From the NCBI GenBank assembly GCA_013388525.1, contig JACAFA010000201.1:1-14632 (forward strand): DNA of 14,632 nucleotides. Reading direction: 5' to 3'. Positions within the stretch are counted from its first letter, which is position 1, and each line of letters starts with the position of its first letter. Positions 1 through 8,313 of this stretch are shown in pieces. The notes beneath the pieces are model-generated. The model saw nothing but the letters and a program-made list of their open reading frames with translations, did not search any database and was not told the DNA's origin. The stretch is from Ignavibacteriaceae bacterium. Lineage in GTDB: Bacteria > Bacteroidota > Ignavibacteria > Ignavibacteriales > Ignavibacteriaceae. The translations under genes were made by a program, and so were the position numbers.

Positions 1-65
1 AATTTCTGGCAGTAAGTTCTGCTGGTAAGTGTGCTTGTTTTAAGAGAACATTTGTTTGGGTGCAT
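1..65 (-). CDS. Possible start of an unidentified minus-strand gene (partial, runs off the window)
   Basis: An ATG at 65-63 on the minus strand opens a frame of 21 complete codons that reaches the window edge without a stop. It begins MHPNKCSLKTSTLT and has two cysteines. A GGGAG purine stretch lies 5 bases upstream of the ATG, a good ribosome-binding site, and the gene would follow the terminator of the aminopeptidase gene on the same strand. The plus strand is also open over this stretch (frame starting at base 3, stop at 93-95), so coding on the minus strand rests mainly on the ribosome-binding site. I do not recognise the product. Confidence 0.3.
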   Translation of the reverse strand, partial: MHPNKCSLKTSTLTSRTYCQK

Positions 66-125
66 AATGTCTCCCTTTTTTTACTTACAACTTAAGAAAT
101 TATTTTGAGAAAGACGAGAGGGGGA

Positions 126-161
126 TTTTTAAAAATAAAAAGGCAGTCAGATGACCGCCTT
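126..161 (-). terminator. Rho-independent terminator of the M1 aminopeptidase gene
   Basis: Read on the minus strand, bases 161-140 form a hairpin: AAGGC pairs with GCCTT, followed by one C-A mismatch and then about four more pairs around a very short loop. Directly after it comes a T-rich run (TTTTTATTTTT) down to about base 129. The hairpin starts 24 bases past the stop codon of the aminopeptidase gene, the usual place for an intrinsic terminator. Confidence 0.75.
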
Positions 162-185
162 GAAATCATTATTCCTTTCAAAATC

Positions 186-2171
186 TTATTTGAGAAGAAT
201 CATCTTCTTCGTCTCTACAAACTCTTCCGCTTTTCCGTCTTTGTCTTGTAAATCCGAGACAAGCAATTTATAAAAATAAACTCCACTGTTCAGTCCGCTT
301 GCGTCGAAATCAACTTTGTGTTTACCTGCATCAACCTGTCCATTAACAAGTGTTGCCACTTCATTACCTAGAATATCGAATACTTTTAGAGAAACATTAC
401 CGCTCACCGGTAACTGATAACCGATTACTGTTTTGGGATTAAACGGGTTAGGATAATTTTGCTCAAGACTATAACTCAAAGGTTGATAAAATTCCTCAGC
501 TTCAGTGATGATTGTATTATTTTTTAATATCCAGTTTTCAGGATCAAAAACAATTGATTCAGGATTTCCGATCACCTGGAATTGAAAGCTCTGGTTTTGT
601 GCATTGTTAAATAAAGTAACAACTGTATCTCCCAAAGAAGTGTTCAGTTTTATTTGAACAGGCATTGTAAAGTAAGCAGGATTATTATTCACAGCTTGTG
701 AAATGTTTATTGTAACATCATAAATATCTCCGCTTACTAATGATTTATTCCAGCCAACTGAATAGGTTGGTTCGTTTTCACCGTATATCCATTCCTGGAA
801 GAAATAACCGAGACTCTGCCCATAAACACTTTCAGCAATTGCCTGGAAGTCTTCAGTAGTTGCAACACCATAGGAAACTGATGGATCAGCACTATAAGCT
901 CTCAAAATATCGAAGAAAGTTGAATCGCCGACAACTCCACGAAGCATATGCAAAACACAAGCACCTTTAGCATACGAACGTGCGCCATTAAAAATTTCCC
1001 ATTCATTAGAAATATCCTGCACCCAGATTGTTCCAACAGCATTTCTTGCAGAACTCATTTCCGCAGCTATCTGAGTTTTATAAGCAGCTTTACCGCTCTT
1101 TGCTTCAATGTAAACTGCTTCAGAATATGTAGCAAAGCCTTCGTTGAGCCAAATGTGATGCCAGTCTTTACAAGTAATCATATCACCATACCATTGATGA
1201 GCAAGCTCATGAGAAATTACTCCCGAACCCCAAAAGCCCATTGATGTGCAAGTCTGATGTTCCATTGCACCGCCCCATTGAAATTCAGCATGTCCGTATT
1301 TTTCCTGTATGAACGGATATTCACCGTAACGGTTTGCAAATACTGTAATCATTTCATCAGTTTCATCAACGAATGGTTTCACATAGTTTAAATTCTCAGG
1401 ATAAATAAAATTCATTATCACCATTGAGTCTGATTGTCCGTAATGATAATAAGTATCGTACTGCGAGTAGTTAGTAATAGCAAGAGAAATCAGGTAGTTA
1501 GCAATTGTATAATGATTTTTCCAGTGATAAGTTTTTGTTCCATTTCCATTATCAACAACACTTTCTAATGTCCCGTTTGAAACACCGATTAAATTACTGG
1601 CAACAGTCATCCAAACATCAGATGAATCAGCTTTATCAGCGGGAGTATCTTTCTGAGGCCACCAATAAGGTCCGCTGTACGATTCACTTAATGTTGAGAT
1701 AATCGGAGTGCCGTTATGAGTTCCAAAATAAAAACCACCAAAGTTTGTTCCACCGGGAACGCCACGATAATAAATCTTTAAAGTAAAAGCTTCACCCTGT
1801 GTGTAAGTGTGATCAAGCGTAATATTAATCTTATTATTTACATGAGTGAAAGCTGCAGTGTTACCATTCAGTTGAATTGAATCTACTGTAAGAATGTTCC
1901 TCAAATCAAGAAAACAAGTATTGAGTGAGCTTGTATCTGATTCAGCACCAACAGTAACAATGCCTTTAAGATAGTTTGGACTTGTAGTGATTGTTAAATC
2001 GAGGCCGTAGTAAGTAACATCAATTTTTGAGTCTCCCGGATAGAGAACTTTTGACATCTGAATTGATCTGGAGTGTCTTTCTCTTTCACCTTTAATCCAT
2101 GGTTTATATTCATTCTGTGCCGCAAGAAATGAAGCAACGAGCAGTACGATAGTAAAAATTTTATTTAACAT
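186..2171 (-). CDS. Secreted M1-family zinc aminopeptidase with T9SS sorting domain
   Basis: The protein is a gluzincin that should remove N-terminal residues from peptides outside the cell. I chose the ATG at 2171 (661 aa). The frame extends 21 codons further to an ATG at 2234, but only the inner start gives a clean signal peptide (MLNKIFTIVLLVASFLAAQ) and an AGGGA ribosome-binding site 4 bases upstream. Numbered from this start, residues 40-240 are the beta-rich M1 N-terminal domain. The substrate motif GGAMEHQ is at 300-306. The zinc site HELAH is at 321-325 with the third ligand Glu344 18 residues on (HEXXH-x18-E). Tyr400 in SYAKG is the likely proton donor. All catalytic residues are present, so it is probably active. 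Residues from about 565 form a T9SS tail with QNYPNPFNPKT, ending KKMILLK, with a charged insertion before the last strand. It is divergent from the reprolysin-like gene and is followed by its own terminator. Substrate specificity cannot be read from the sequence. Confidence 0.93.
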   Translation of the reverse strand: MLNKIFTIVLLVASFLAAQNEYKPWIKGERERHSRSIQMSKVLYPGDSKIDVTYYGLDLTITTSPNYLKGIVTVGAESDTSSLNTCFLDLRNILTVDSIQLNGNTAAFTHVNNKINITLDHTYTQGEAFTLKIYYRGVPGGTNFGGFYFGTHNGTPIISTLSESYSGPYWWPQKDTPADKADSSDVWMTVASNLIGVSNGTLESVVDNGNGTKTYHWKNHYTIANYLISLAITNYSQYDTYYHYGQSDSMVIMNFIYPENLNYVKPFVDETDEMITVFANRYGEYPFIQEKYGHAEFQWGGAMEHQTCTSMGFWGSGVISHELAHQWYGDMITCKDWHHIWLNEGFATYSEAVYIEAKSGKAAYKTQIAAEMSSARNAVGTIWVQDISNEWEIFNGARSYAKGACVLHMLRGVVGDSTFFDILRAYSADPSVSYGVATTEDFQAIAESVYGQSLGYFFQEWIYGENEPTYSVGWNKSLVSGDIYDVTINISQAVNNNPAYFTMPVQIKLNTSLGDTVVTLFNNAQNQSFQFQVIGNPESIVFDPENWILKNNTIITEAEEFYQPLSYSLEQNYPNPFNPKTVIGYQLPVSGNVSLKVFDILGNEVATLVNGQVDAGKHKVDFDASGLNSGVYFYKLLVSDLQDKDGKAEEFVETKKMILLK

Positions 2172-2206
2172 TTTATCCCTGATTTTATTTAAAATTGTTG
2201 TAAGTA

Positions 2207-2234
2207 AAAATAGTTTATAATACACAAAAACCAA
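2207..2234 (-). promoter_or_regulatory. Candidate promoter of the M1 aminopeptidase gene
   Basis: On the minus strand TTGGTT (2234-2229) is followed after 16 bases by TATTTT (2212-2207). Transcription would begin near base 2200, about 29 bases before the chosen ATG at 2171 and after the alternative ATG at 2234, which fits the shorter start. The match to sigma-70 boxes is only partial and the region is AT-rich, so chance is a real possibility. Confidence 0.3.
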
Positions 2235-2288
2235 CCACCAATTTTACCCTACTTTATAAATTAGTATTCAAAATAAATAATTTACCAA

Positions 2289-2317
2289 TTGACTAACATC
2301 ATTAACGTAAGTATTTT
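2289..2317 (+). promoter_or_regulatory. Candidate promoter of the reprolysin-like protease gene
   Basis: TTGACT (2289-2294) matches the -35 consensus at five of six bases and is followed after 17 bases by TATTTT (2312-2317). Transcription would begin near 2324, leaving a leader of about 38 bases that holds the AGGAGA ribosome-binding site at 2351-2356. This is the best-scoring promoter I can see by eye in the window. Confidence 0.42.
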
Positions 2318-2361
2318 GCCCGGGTTTTAAATACAATTTCATCAAATTAACAGGAGAAGAA

Positions 2362-4938
2362 ATGAGATTAAATTTTTCAATAAGAAATATCTCATATTTA
2401 TTTGTCAGTGTGTTCATAATTTTCACATGCACTATAAATGCTCAGCAATCCTTTTCAAATTTGTGGAGCGATATATCTGAAAATGGACTGGACATTTCAG
2501 GAACAAGATATATCATTCCTCAATCATACAGGACTTTACAACTCGACTTGCAAAATTTATTATCCGCATTGAGTCAGGCTCCGGATGAAAACACAACCCG
2601 TGTACACAGATCATCATTTTTACTGGATTTGCCATTGCCTGATAATTCATTCGCAACATTCAGAATTGTTAAATCACCGGTTATGGCTGAAGAACTTGCA
2701 GCAAAGTATCCTGAAATAAAAACTTATCTCGGACAAGGGACAGAAAATAATTCAAGTGCAAGAGTTCGCTTTGATGTTACACCAGCAGGATTTCATGCAA
2801 TTATTTTTTCAGTTAAAGGTACAATGTATATTGATCCTTATTCACTTGGAGAAACACGATATTATATCTCATATTATAAAAAAGACTATTTGCCAACGGA
2901 AGGTCAGTTAAATATTGAATGTAATTTACTTGGAACGGATTCTGAATTTGGTCAGCATATAAAACAACTTGTTGAAAATAATCCGTTTGTGATGATTGGT
3001 TCTCAATTGAGAACTTACAGACTTGCCTGTGCTGCAACCGGTGAATACACAATATTTCACGGCGGAACAGTTCCCTTAGGACTTGCGGCAGTGGTAACGG
3101 CAGTTAACAGAGTAACCGGAGTTTATGAAAACGAAGTTGGTGTTCGACTACAATTAATTCCTAACAATGATTTAATCATTTATACAAATCCAAGTACAGA
3201 TCCTTACACTAATAATGATGGATTTGCTATGCTATCGCAGAACCAGACTAATCTTGATGCGGTAATTGGAAATGCTAATTACGATATTGGTCACGTTTTT
3301 AGTACAGGTGGAGGCGGAGTTGCTTATTTAGGAGTTGTTTGCACTGCAGGATGGAAAGCAAGAGGAGTTACAGGTTTGCCTCAACCAATCGGTGATCCGT
3401 TTTACATTGACTACGTTGCTCACGAAATGGGTCATCAGTACGGAGGAAATCATTCATTCAACGGTAACGCTGGTGCCTGCAGCGGCGGAAACAGAAACGC
3501 ATCAACTGCTTATGAACCCGGTAGCGGAAGTACAATAATGGCTTATGCAGGCATTTGTTCGCCGCAGAATCTTCAGAATAACAGTGACGATTATTTCCAC
3601 AATATTAATTTTGTTGAAATGGTCAATTATATAACCAATGGAAACGGAAATTCCTGCCCTGTTATAACCAACACAGGCAATAACGAACCGAGTGTTGTGG
3701 TTCCCACAGGAGGATTTACAATTCCTGTAAACACACCGTTTATGCTTGTTGGTTCAGCTGCCGATCCTGACAATGATCCGTTAACATATTGCTGGGAAGA
3801 GTTTGATCTCGGTCCTGCAGGTCATCCAAATTCGCCTTCAGGCAACGCACCAATTTTCAGATCATTCGATCCTGTAACCGTACCTTACAGATATTTTCCA
3901 AAGCTTTCAGATATTTTAAACAACACTCAGACTATCGGAGAAATTCTTCCAACCTATTCACGTACTTTAACTTTCAGATTGACTGCACGTGATAATCGCG
4001 CAGGCGGCGGTGGTGTAAATTACTCGCAGATGCAAACGTTTAACGTTACTAATACCGCGGGTCCATTTTTGGTTACACAACCAAACACAGCAGTTACATG
4101 GCAAGGTAACACAATTCAGGCTATAAACTGGAATGTTGCAAATACCAGTATTGCACCGGTTAATGTAACACAGGTAAATATTCTTCTTTCAACAGATGGT
4201 GGATTAAACTTTACGGAAATTCTTGCTTCCAATACTGATAATGATGGAGCTGAAAATATTTTCCTGCCGAATATTCCAACTACACAGGCAAGAATAAAAG
4301 TTGAAGCTGTCGGGAATGTTTTCTTTGATATTTCTAATGTCAACTTCACAATTGAAGATTTTATTCCAGTTGAGCTTACTGCTTTCTTTGCAATGAAAAT
4401 TGAAAGCGGAATTCTTTTAAAATGGACAACTGCTACGGAAAGCAACAACTCGGGCTTTATGATTGAACGAAGCACAGATAAACTTAATTTTTATGAAGTA
4501 GCCTTTGTGAATGGGAAAGGGACAACAACAGAAGTAAATGATTATGAATATTTTGATGCTGTATCAGTTGCAGGAAAATATTACTACAGATTAAAACAAA
4601 TTGATTTTGATGGCTCATTCAATTATTCAAATGTTGTTGAAACTGAAGTTGAAGGACCACAGGTATTTGTACTTTCTCAGAATTACCCAAATCCGTTCAA
4701 TCCATCAACGATGATAAAATTCTCATTACCGGTTGATTCATACGTGAAGATTGAATTGTTTAATTCACTCGGTGAAAAAGTAGATGAACTTACAAATCGT
4801 GATTACAGCGTCGGCAACCATCAAATTAGTTTCGATGCTTCAAAACTTTCAAACGGAGTTTACTATTACACAATTAATGCAAACGGAATTGATGGCAAGT
4901 CATTTACTTCAACGAAAAAGATGGTTTTAATAAAGTAG
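2362..4938 (+). CDS. Secreted reprolysin-like (M12B-type metzincin) zinc metalloprotease with T9SS sorting domain
   Basis: This 858-residue protein should be an exported endopeptidase. The ATG has an AGGAGA site 5 bases upstream and opens a signal peptide (about residues 1-27, cleaved after INA). A propeptide of roughly 180 residues follows. The mature catalytic domain probably starts near RTYRLACAATGEY (217-229), a typical beginning for this group. The metzincin zinc site HEMGHQYGGNH is at 354-364 (His354, Glu355, His358, His364), with the Met-turn at STIMAYAG (Met393). About 440-565 and 566-665 look like two Ig-type beta domains. About 669-763 is an FN3-like linker (starting PVELTAF, ending near YYRLKQIDFDG) also found in the propeller protein at 9167. 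The T9SS tail with QNYPNPFNPST begins near 770 and ends KKMVLIK. The gene is complete and all catalytic residues are present. The cysteine in the signal peptide (IFTC) is not a proper lipobox. The protein substrate is unknown. Confidence 0.92.
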   Translation: MRLNFSIRNISYLFVSVFIIFTCTINAQQSFSNLWSDISENGLDISGTRYIIPQSYRTLQLDLQNLLSALSQAPDENTTRVHRSSFLLDLPLPDNSFATFRIVKSPVMAEELAAKYPEIKTYLGQGTENNSSARVRFDVTPAGFHAIIFSVKGTMYIDPYSLGETRYYISYYKKDYLPTEGQLNIECNLLGTDSEFGQHIKQLVENNPFVMIGSQLRTYRLACAATGEYTIFHGGTVPLGLAAVVTAVNRVTGVYENEVGVRLQLIPNNDLIIYTNPSTDPYTNNDGFAMLSQNQTNLDAVIGNANYDIGHVFSTGGGGVAYLGVVCTAGWKARGVTGLPQPIGDPFYIDYVAHEMGHQYGGNHSFNGNAGACSGGNRNASTAYEPGSGSTIMAYAGICSPQNLQNNSDDYFHNINFVEMVNYITNGNGNSCPVITNTGNNEPSVVVPTGGFTIPVNTPFMLVGSAADPDNDPLTYCWEEFDLGPAGHPNSPSGNAPIFRSFDPVTVPYRYFPKLSDILNNTQTIGEILPTYSRTLTFRLTARDNRAGGGGVNYSQMQTFNVTNTAGPFLVTQPNTAVTWQGNTIQAINWNVANTSIAPVNVTQVNILLSTDGGLNFTEILASNTDNDGAENIFLPNIPTTQARIKVEAVGNVFFDISNVNFTIEDFIPVELTAFFAMKIESGILLKWTTATESNNSGFMIERSTDKLNFYEVAFVNGKGTTTEVNDYEYFDAVSVAGKYYYRLKQIDFDGSFNYSNVVETEVEGPQVFVLSQNYPNPFNPSTMIKFSLPVDSYVKIELFNSLGEKVDELTNRDYSVGNHQISFDASKLSNGVYYYTINANGIDGKSFTSTKKMVLIK

Positions 4939-4982
4939 CAACAAGTGTCGTGATAGTAATTCAGCAATTGTAATTCATTGTG

Positions 4983-5004
4983 GGGGCTTAAATTTTTGAG
5001 CCCC
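4983..5004. terminator. Hairpin between convergent genes, possible bidirectional terminator
   Basis: GGGGCTTAAA (4983-4992) pairs with TTTGAGCCCC (4995-5004) with a single G-T wobble, giving a 10-pair stem on a tiny loop. It sits in the 81-base gap between the stop codons of the protease gene (plus) and the nuclease gene (minus). Neither side has a clear T-tract, so it is not a canonical intrinsic terminator. Position and stability suggest it ends or protects one or both transcripts. Confidence 0.5.
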
Positions 5005-5019
5005 TGCTAATGCACAAAA

Positions 5020-8000
5020 TCAATCCACCTCCTGGATTCTGCAGATTTTCTTGAAGTCGCAGAACCTGCAGACTTTTGTCTCTCGGTTCTTCAATGTTGA
5101 GAGATTAAACTTGCCTTGTGAAATTTCTGCGGTGAATTTTTCAACCATCTCAAGGCAAATCTTTATCATCTCTTCAGCAGCAACGATTTCCTCTTCAATG
5201 TTTTCTGTTTTTGATCTCCTTGCTTTTAAGCTGATATTCTTTTTACCAAAATCTTTCTCATTGAATTTCAAAGAAAATATGTGAGCACCGGCAGGACGAT
5301 ATTCTCCTCCTAATTCCTTTTTTATTAATTCTTTTGCTGCGAAAAGATATAGTGGTAATTGCAATGAAATTCCTGTTAAAAGATCTTCTGAAGTTGGCTT
5401 TGTTCCGCCAAGCTTATAATCAATTACTTTAAGAGTTTTTTCTGATTCGTTTATATCGATCCTGTCTATTTTGCCTCTGAGTTTTACCTTGCCTGCAGTA
5501 ACTCCTTCTTTAAATTTTTCAGAAGATTTTTCTTCTTGTTTTACTTTTCCAAAACTCAATTCAAAAAATTCAGGTACGTAGCCGCTGTCATTTTTTCTTT
5601 CTTCTTCAAGAAATTTGTACAGGATTGATTGGTTTCTCCTTCCATTTATTCCGGTAAGCTTCTCACGTTCATAAAAAGAAAATTCAGGATTGAGATTCAA
5701 TTCATCAAATCTTTTTTCAGCAATTTTAAAGAGAAGTTCTTCTGCTGCTTTAAATTCTACATCATTACAATTAAAAAGAACGATGCTCTTCACTTTAAGT
5801 TTTGTATAGAATTCATAAAGTATTGAATGAATAAGACTGCCGTACTCAAATGCTTCAAGTTCTTCAACCGGTTCAGCAATAGTTTCAAGTCTCAGTACAT
5901 TCTCAACAAAATATTTGTACGGACACTTTGCATAATTTTCAAGCTGGGTTGCAGAAAACTCCCTTTCCGAAATTTCACTCAGCTTATTTTTTAGTTCATC
6001 TGAAATGTCCTTCGAAATAAAACCGGTAAACTCAGATTCACCGAATGGTTGTTCTATTCTCATTTTATCAATTTCAATTGCACGATTGATTCGGTCAATA
6101 TCAATATTAACTTCTTCCGGAAGTTTTAATTCCTTTCTTTGTCCTGCAGTTAGTTTGCCGAGAAGTTCAAGCAGTTCTTCCTTCGAATAAATTTCATCTT
6201 TAAAATGATCTTTGTTAATCTTCTTCGTTTCGAAAAGAGAATTAAAATCCTGAAGAAAGCTTGATTGAACTAAATCACGTTTTCCGTCAGTCTGTGGATA
6301 AGAGAGATATAATCTTTTCTTCCAGGTACACAATGCCTGATAAAACAAATACCTCTGTTCAACCTGATGCTGGAATTCCTCTCTTGCAAATGAACCGGAG
6401 AAAAATATTTCGGGAGTAAAACGTGTTGGAAAATCTCCATCATTCAATCCACCGATGAAAAGATAGTCGAAACTTAAGCCACGGATTTCATTCAATGTTG
6501 TTACCTGAACTCCGTATCCTGGTTTTTCAGGAATGTTATATCTGGTAAACGCTGACGTAGTCCGTAGTTGATTAAGATAAAAATGAAGCGGAAATTTTTC
6601 GTCATTACCGGATTCAAGTTTAATAAGATTAGTAATTTCATCAATAACTTTAATAAAAGAATTAAATGCAATCGTATCATTCTCAACAACATCTGCGGAA
6701 GCATTGAGCAGGCTTGCAGGAAAATCCAAATTGTAAATAAGGAACAAAATATTTTCACGGAAATCATCCGGAGTTAACTTATTGAAAAACCTCTCAAGCA
6801 TTTTGTTAATTTTCTTCAAATCAATGATTGCTTTTTTATATGATCGAATTCTCCACTCAAAATTTTCTGTTTGATTTTCAGCTAACTCAAGCTCGGAAAT
6901 TTTTGAATTAAGTTTATTTATCCAGTTATCAAAGCCGGAAATAATTTTCAATTCAACCGAAACTTTCAGAAGATTTGAAAAATCTACTCCCAAAGTTCCC
7001 ATAAATCCACCGCCAAACGCCCTGAAAATATTTTTATAGTAAAAGTCATTCTCGAGAATTTCAAGCAGTCCGAGCAAGCTTTTCACAGGTGGCGATGTAC
7101 TGAGAGAAAATCTGTCAGTAAGATTGAAAGGAATACCATAAACATTAAATCTGTCCCTGATAATTGTTGAATAATTTCCAATCAGATTAAATACAATACA
7201 AATTTTTTCCGGCTCAACTTTATCATTAAGCAGGAGCTTTTTACTTTCTTTTGCTATCAGCTCAACTTCTTCTTCTCTGTCCGATGCTTCAATTTGCGTT
7301 ATAAAATCCCTAAAAGAAATTTCCTTTTTCTCCAATGATTTTATAGAAAGTTTTTCTCTGACAATATTTTGAAATTTTGATTGAGCAGCAGGAGAAATAT
7401 CTTTTATCTCAGAAAAATTCCTGGCTGTAAAACGATCATGACAGGAATTAAGATGAGAAAAAACAGCCGGATTATACCTGAAGTAATCAAATGAAATGAA
7501 AAGTTCAGTTTCTTCTAATTCTGAAGCAGAGTTGATTATCTCGACTTCAGGAGCTGTGAATTCATCAAAGCCATTTACAAGAGTATATCGCACATCGGGA
7601 TAAATAAAAGAAAATGCCCCATCAAAATTTTCTTTCTCTTTTTTGGTCAACGATGAATAAATATCTCCCGTTTCTCTGAGATTATTTTTTTCTAAAGTAA
7701 TCTGGTAGTCATCAAAAACTTCGGCAATATCCAGTGCTTTAAGCTTTTCACCACCGGAAAGAGTTTCAGCTTCTTCCTTTAATTTTTCAGGAGTGATGCC
7801 ATGTCGTTTATACTCGGAGATAACATTTTTTACGCGCTCAAGTGTGCCAAAAGGGATTTGTTCTTTGTACTGAGAAAAATATTTCAGCTTGACTCTTCTG
7901 AAGCTGTGGCTGAGCAGCAGAATTGATGCCTCTTCGCTAATCAGGTTCACTTCTCCTTCAATCTCAGCAAGAAGTTTTTCTGCAAAGGAACCAATAGTTT

Positions 8001-8181
8001 CTATTTTTAAACCTGTAGCTGCTTTACCGGGACTAAGAGAAATAAGCTCGCGGGTAAGATATCTGATTTTTCTTTTTGTTGGAACAATAAAAAGGATTTC
8101 TCCAATTTTACCCACTTTTAGTTTTTCGTTGATAAGAAAATCAATATCTATTCTATCAATTTTTTGCCTGGTGAGTATCAT
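5020..8181 (-). CDS. addB: AddB-like PD-(D/E)XK nuclease with 4Fe-4S domain (double-strand break end processing)
   Basis: The 1053-residue protein resembles AddB, the subunit that with AddA resects DNA double-strand ends for RecA in the cytoplasm. Residues 1-740 have a UvrD/AddB-like helicase fold without an ATP site: the N-terminus goes directly to LFIVPTKRK (30-38) with no Walker A. A conserved helicase block is present at TTLNEIRGLSFDYLF (561-575), followed by GGLNDGDFP (577-585). The C-terminal nuclease has His785 (GSLIH), Asp906 (GKIDRID), Asp921 and Lys923 (IDYK), and the QLPLY motif at 941-945. The iron-sulphur cysteines are Cys753 (AKCPYKYF) and Cys1038, Cys1041 and Cys1047 (C-x2-C-x5-C), the AddB arrangement. 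Nuclease activity is therefore likely, helicase activity is not. The ATG at 8181 is the only usable start because an in-frame stop lies four codons upstream; it has no good ribosome-binding site. No addA lies next to it, so it is transcribed alone. A stand-alone RecB-family nuclease is the alternative name. Confidence 0.87.
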   Translation of the reverse strand: MILTRQKIDRIDIDFLINEKLKVGKIGEILFIVPTKRKIRYLTRELISLSPGKAATGLKIETIGSFAEKLLAEIEGEVNLISEEASILLLSHSFRRVKLKYFSQYKEQIPFGTLERVKNVISEYKRHGITPEKLKEEAETLSGGEKLKALDIAEVFDDYQITLEKNNLRETGDIYSSLTKKEKENFDGAFSFIYPDVRYTLVNGFDEFTAPEVEIINSASELEETELFISFDYFRYNPAVFSHLNSCHDRFTARNFSEIKDISPAAQSKFQNIVREKLSIKSLEKKEISFRDFITQIEASDREEEVELIAKESKKLLLNDKVEPEKICIVFNLIGNYSTIIRDRFNVYGIPFNLTDRFSLSTSPPVKSLLGLLEILENDFYYKNIFRAFGGGFMGTLGVDFSNLLKVSVELKIISGFDNWINKLNSKISELELAENQTENFEWRIRSYKKAIIDLKKINKMLERFFNKLTPDDFRENILFLIYNLDFPASLLNASADVVENDTIAFNSFIKVIDEITNLIKLESGNDEKFPLHFYLNQLRTTSAFTRYNIPEKPGYGVQVTTLNEIRGLSFDYLFIGGLNDGDFPTRFTPEIFFSGSFAREEFQHQVEQRYLFYQALCTWKKRLYLSYPQTDGKRDLVQSSFLQDFNSLFETKKINKDHFKDEIYSKEELLELLGKLTAGQRKELKLPEEVNIDIDRINRAIEIDKMRIEQPFGESEFTGFISKDISDELKNKLSEISEREFSATQLENYAKCPYKYFVENVLRLETIAEPVEELEAFEYGSLIHSILYEFYTKLKVKSIVLFNCNDVEFKAAEELLFKIAEKRFDELNLNPEFSFYEREKLTGINGRRNQSILYKFLEEERKNDSGYVPEFFELSFGKVKQEEKSSEKFKEGVTAGKVKLRGKIDRIDINESEKTLKVIDYKLGGTKPTSEDLLTGISLQLPLYLFAAKELIKKELGGEYRPAGAHIFSLKFNEKDFGKKNISLKARRSKTENIEEEIVAAEEMIKICLEMVEKFTAEISQGKFNLSTLKNRETKVCRFCDFKKICRIQEVD

Positions 8182-8198
8182 CCTAAAGTCTTATTGCT

Positions 8199-8227
8199 AT
8201 CTTATAAAATAAATTGCTTTGATTCAA
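8199..8227 (-). promoter_or_regulatory. Candidate promoter of the AddB-like gene
   Basis: On the minus strand TTGAAT (8227-8222) and TAAGAT (8204-8199) are separated by 17 bases, each matching the sigma-70 boxes at four of six positions. Transcription would start near 8192, leaving a leader of only about 11 bases, which would agree with the absence of a normal ribosome-binding site before the ATG at 8181. Confidence 0.33.
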
Positions 8228-8262
8228 AAAAGATTTAATTTTTAAGCCCAGCATTTATGCTA

Positions 8263-8290
8263 TTGATTCTAAAAAAAGCTTGTTTATTTT
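8263..8290 (+). promoter_or_regulatory. Candidate promoter of the outer-membrane protein gene
   Basis: TTGATT (8263-8268) is followed after 16 bases by TATTTT (8285-8290). The predicted start near 8297 leaves about 17 bases of leader before the ATG at 8314. The leader is AT-rich with no Shine-Dalgarno sequence, as is common in this group of bacteria. Confidence 0.3.
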
Positions 8291-8313
8291 AGACACAGAA
8301 ATTTAAAGATAAT

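Noticed and set aside
78..2210. TTTTTACTTACAAC at about 78-91 and its inverse complement GTTGTAAGTAAAAA at about 2197-2210, flanking the aminopeptidase gene like terminal inverted repeats.
   Set aside because: Only 14 bases, AT-rich, with no transposase, no target duplication and no extension of the match on either side. A match of this length is expected by chance in a window of this size and composition.
2428..2445. Cysteine in the signal peptide of the reprolysin-like protein (IIFTCT), considered as a lipoprotein lipobox.
   Set aside because: The residue before the cysteine is threonine and the preceding one is phenylalanine, which does not fit L-[AS]-[GA]-C. A normal cleavage site (INA) follows, and the T9SS tail implies a different anchoring route.
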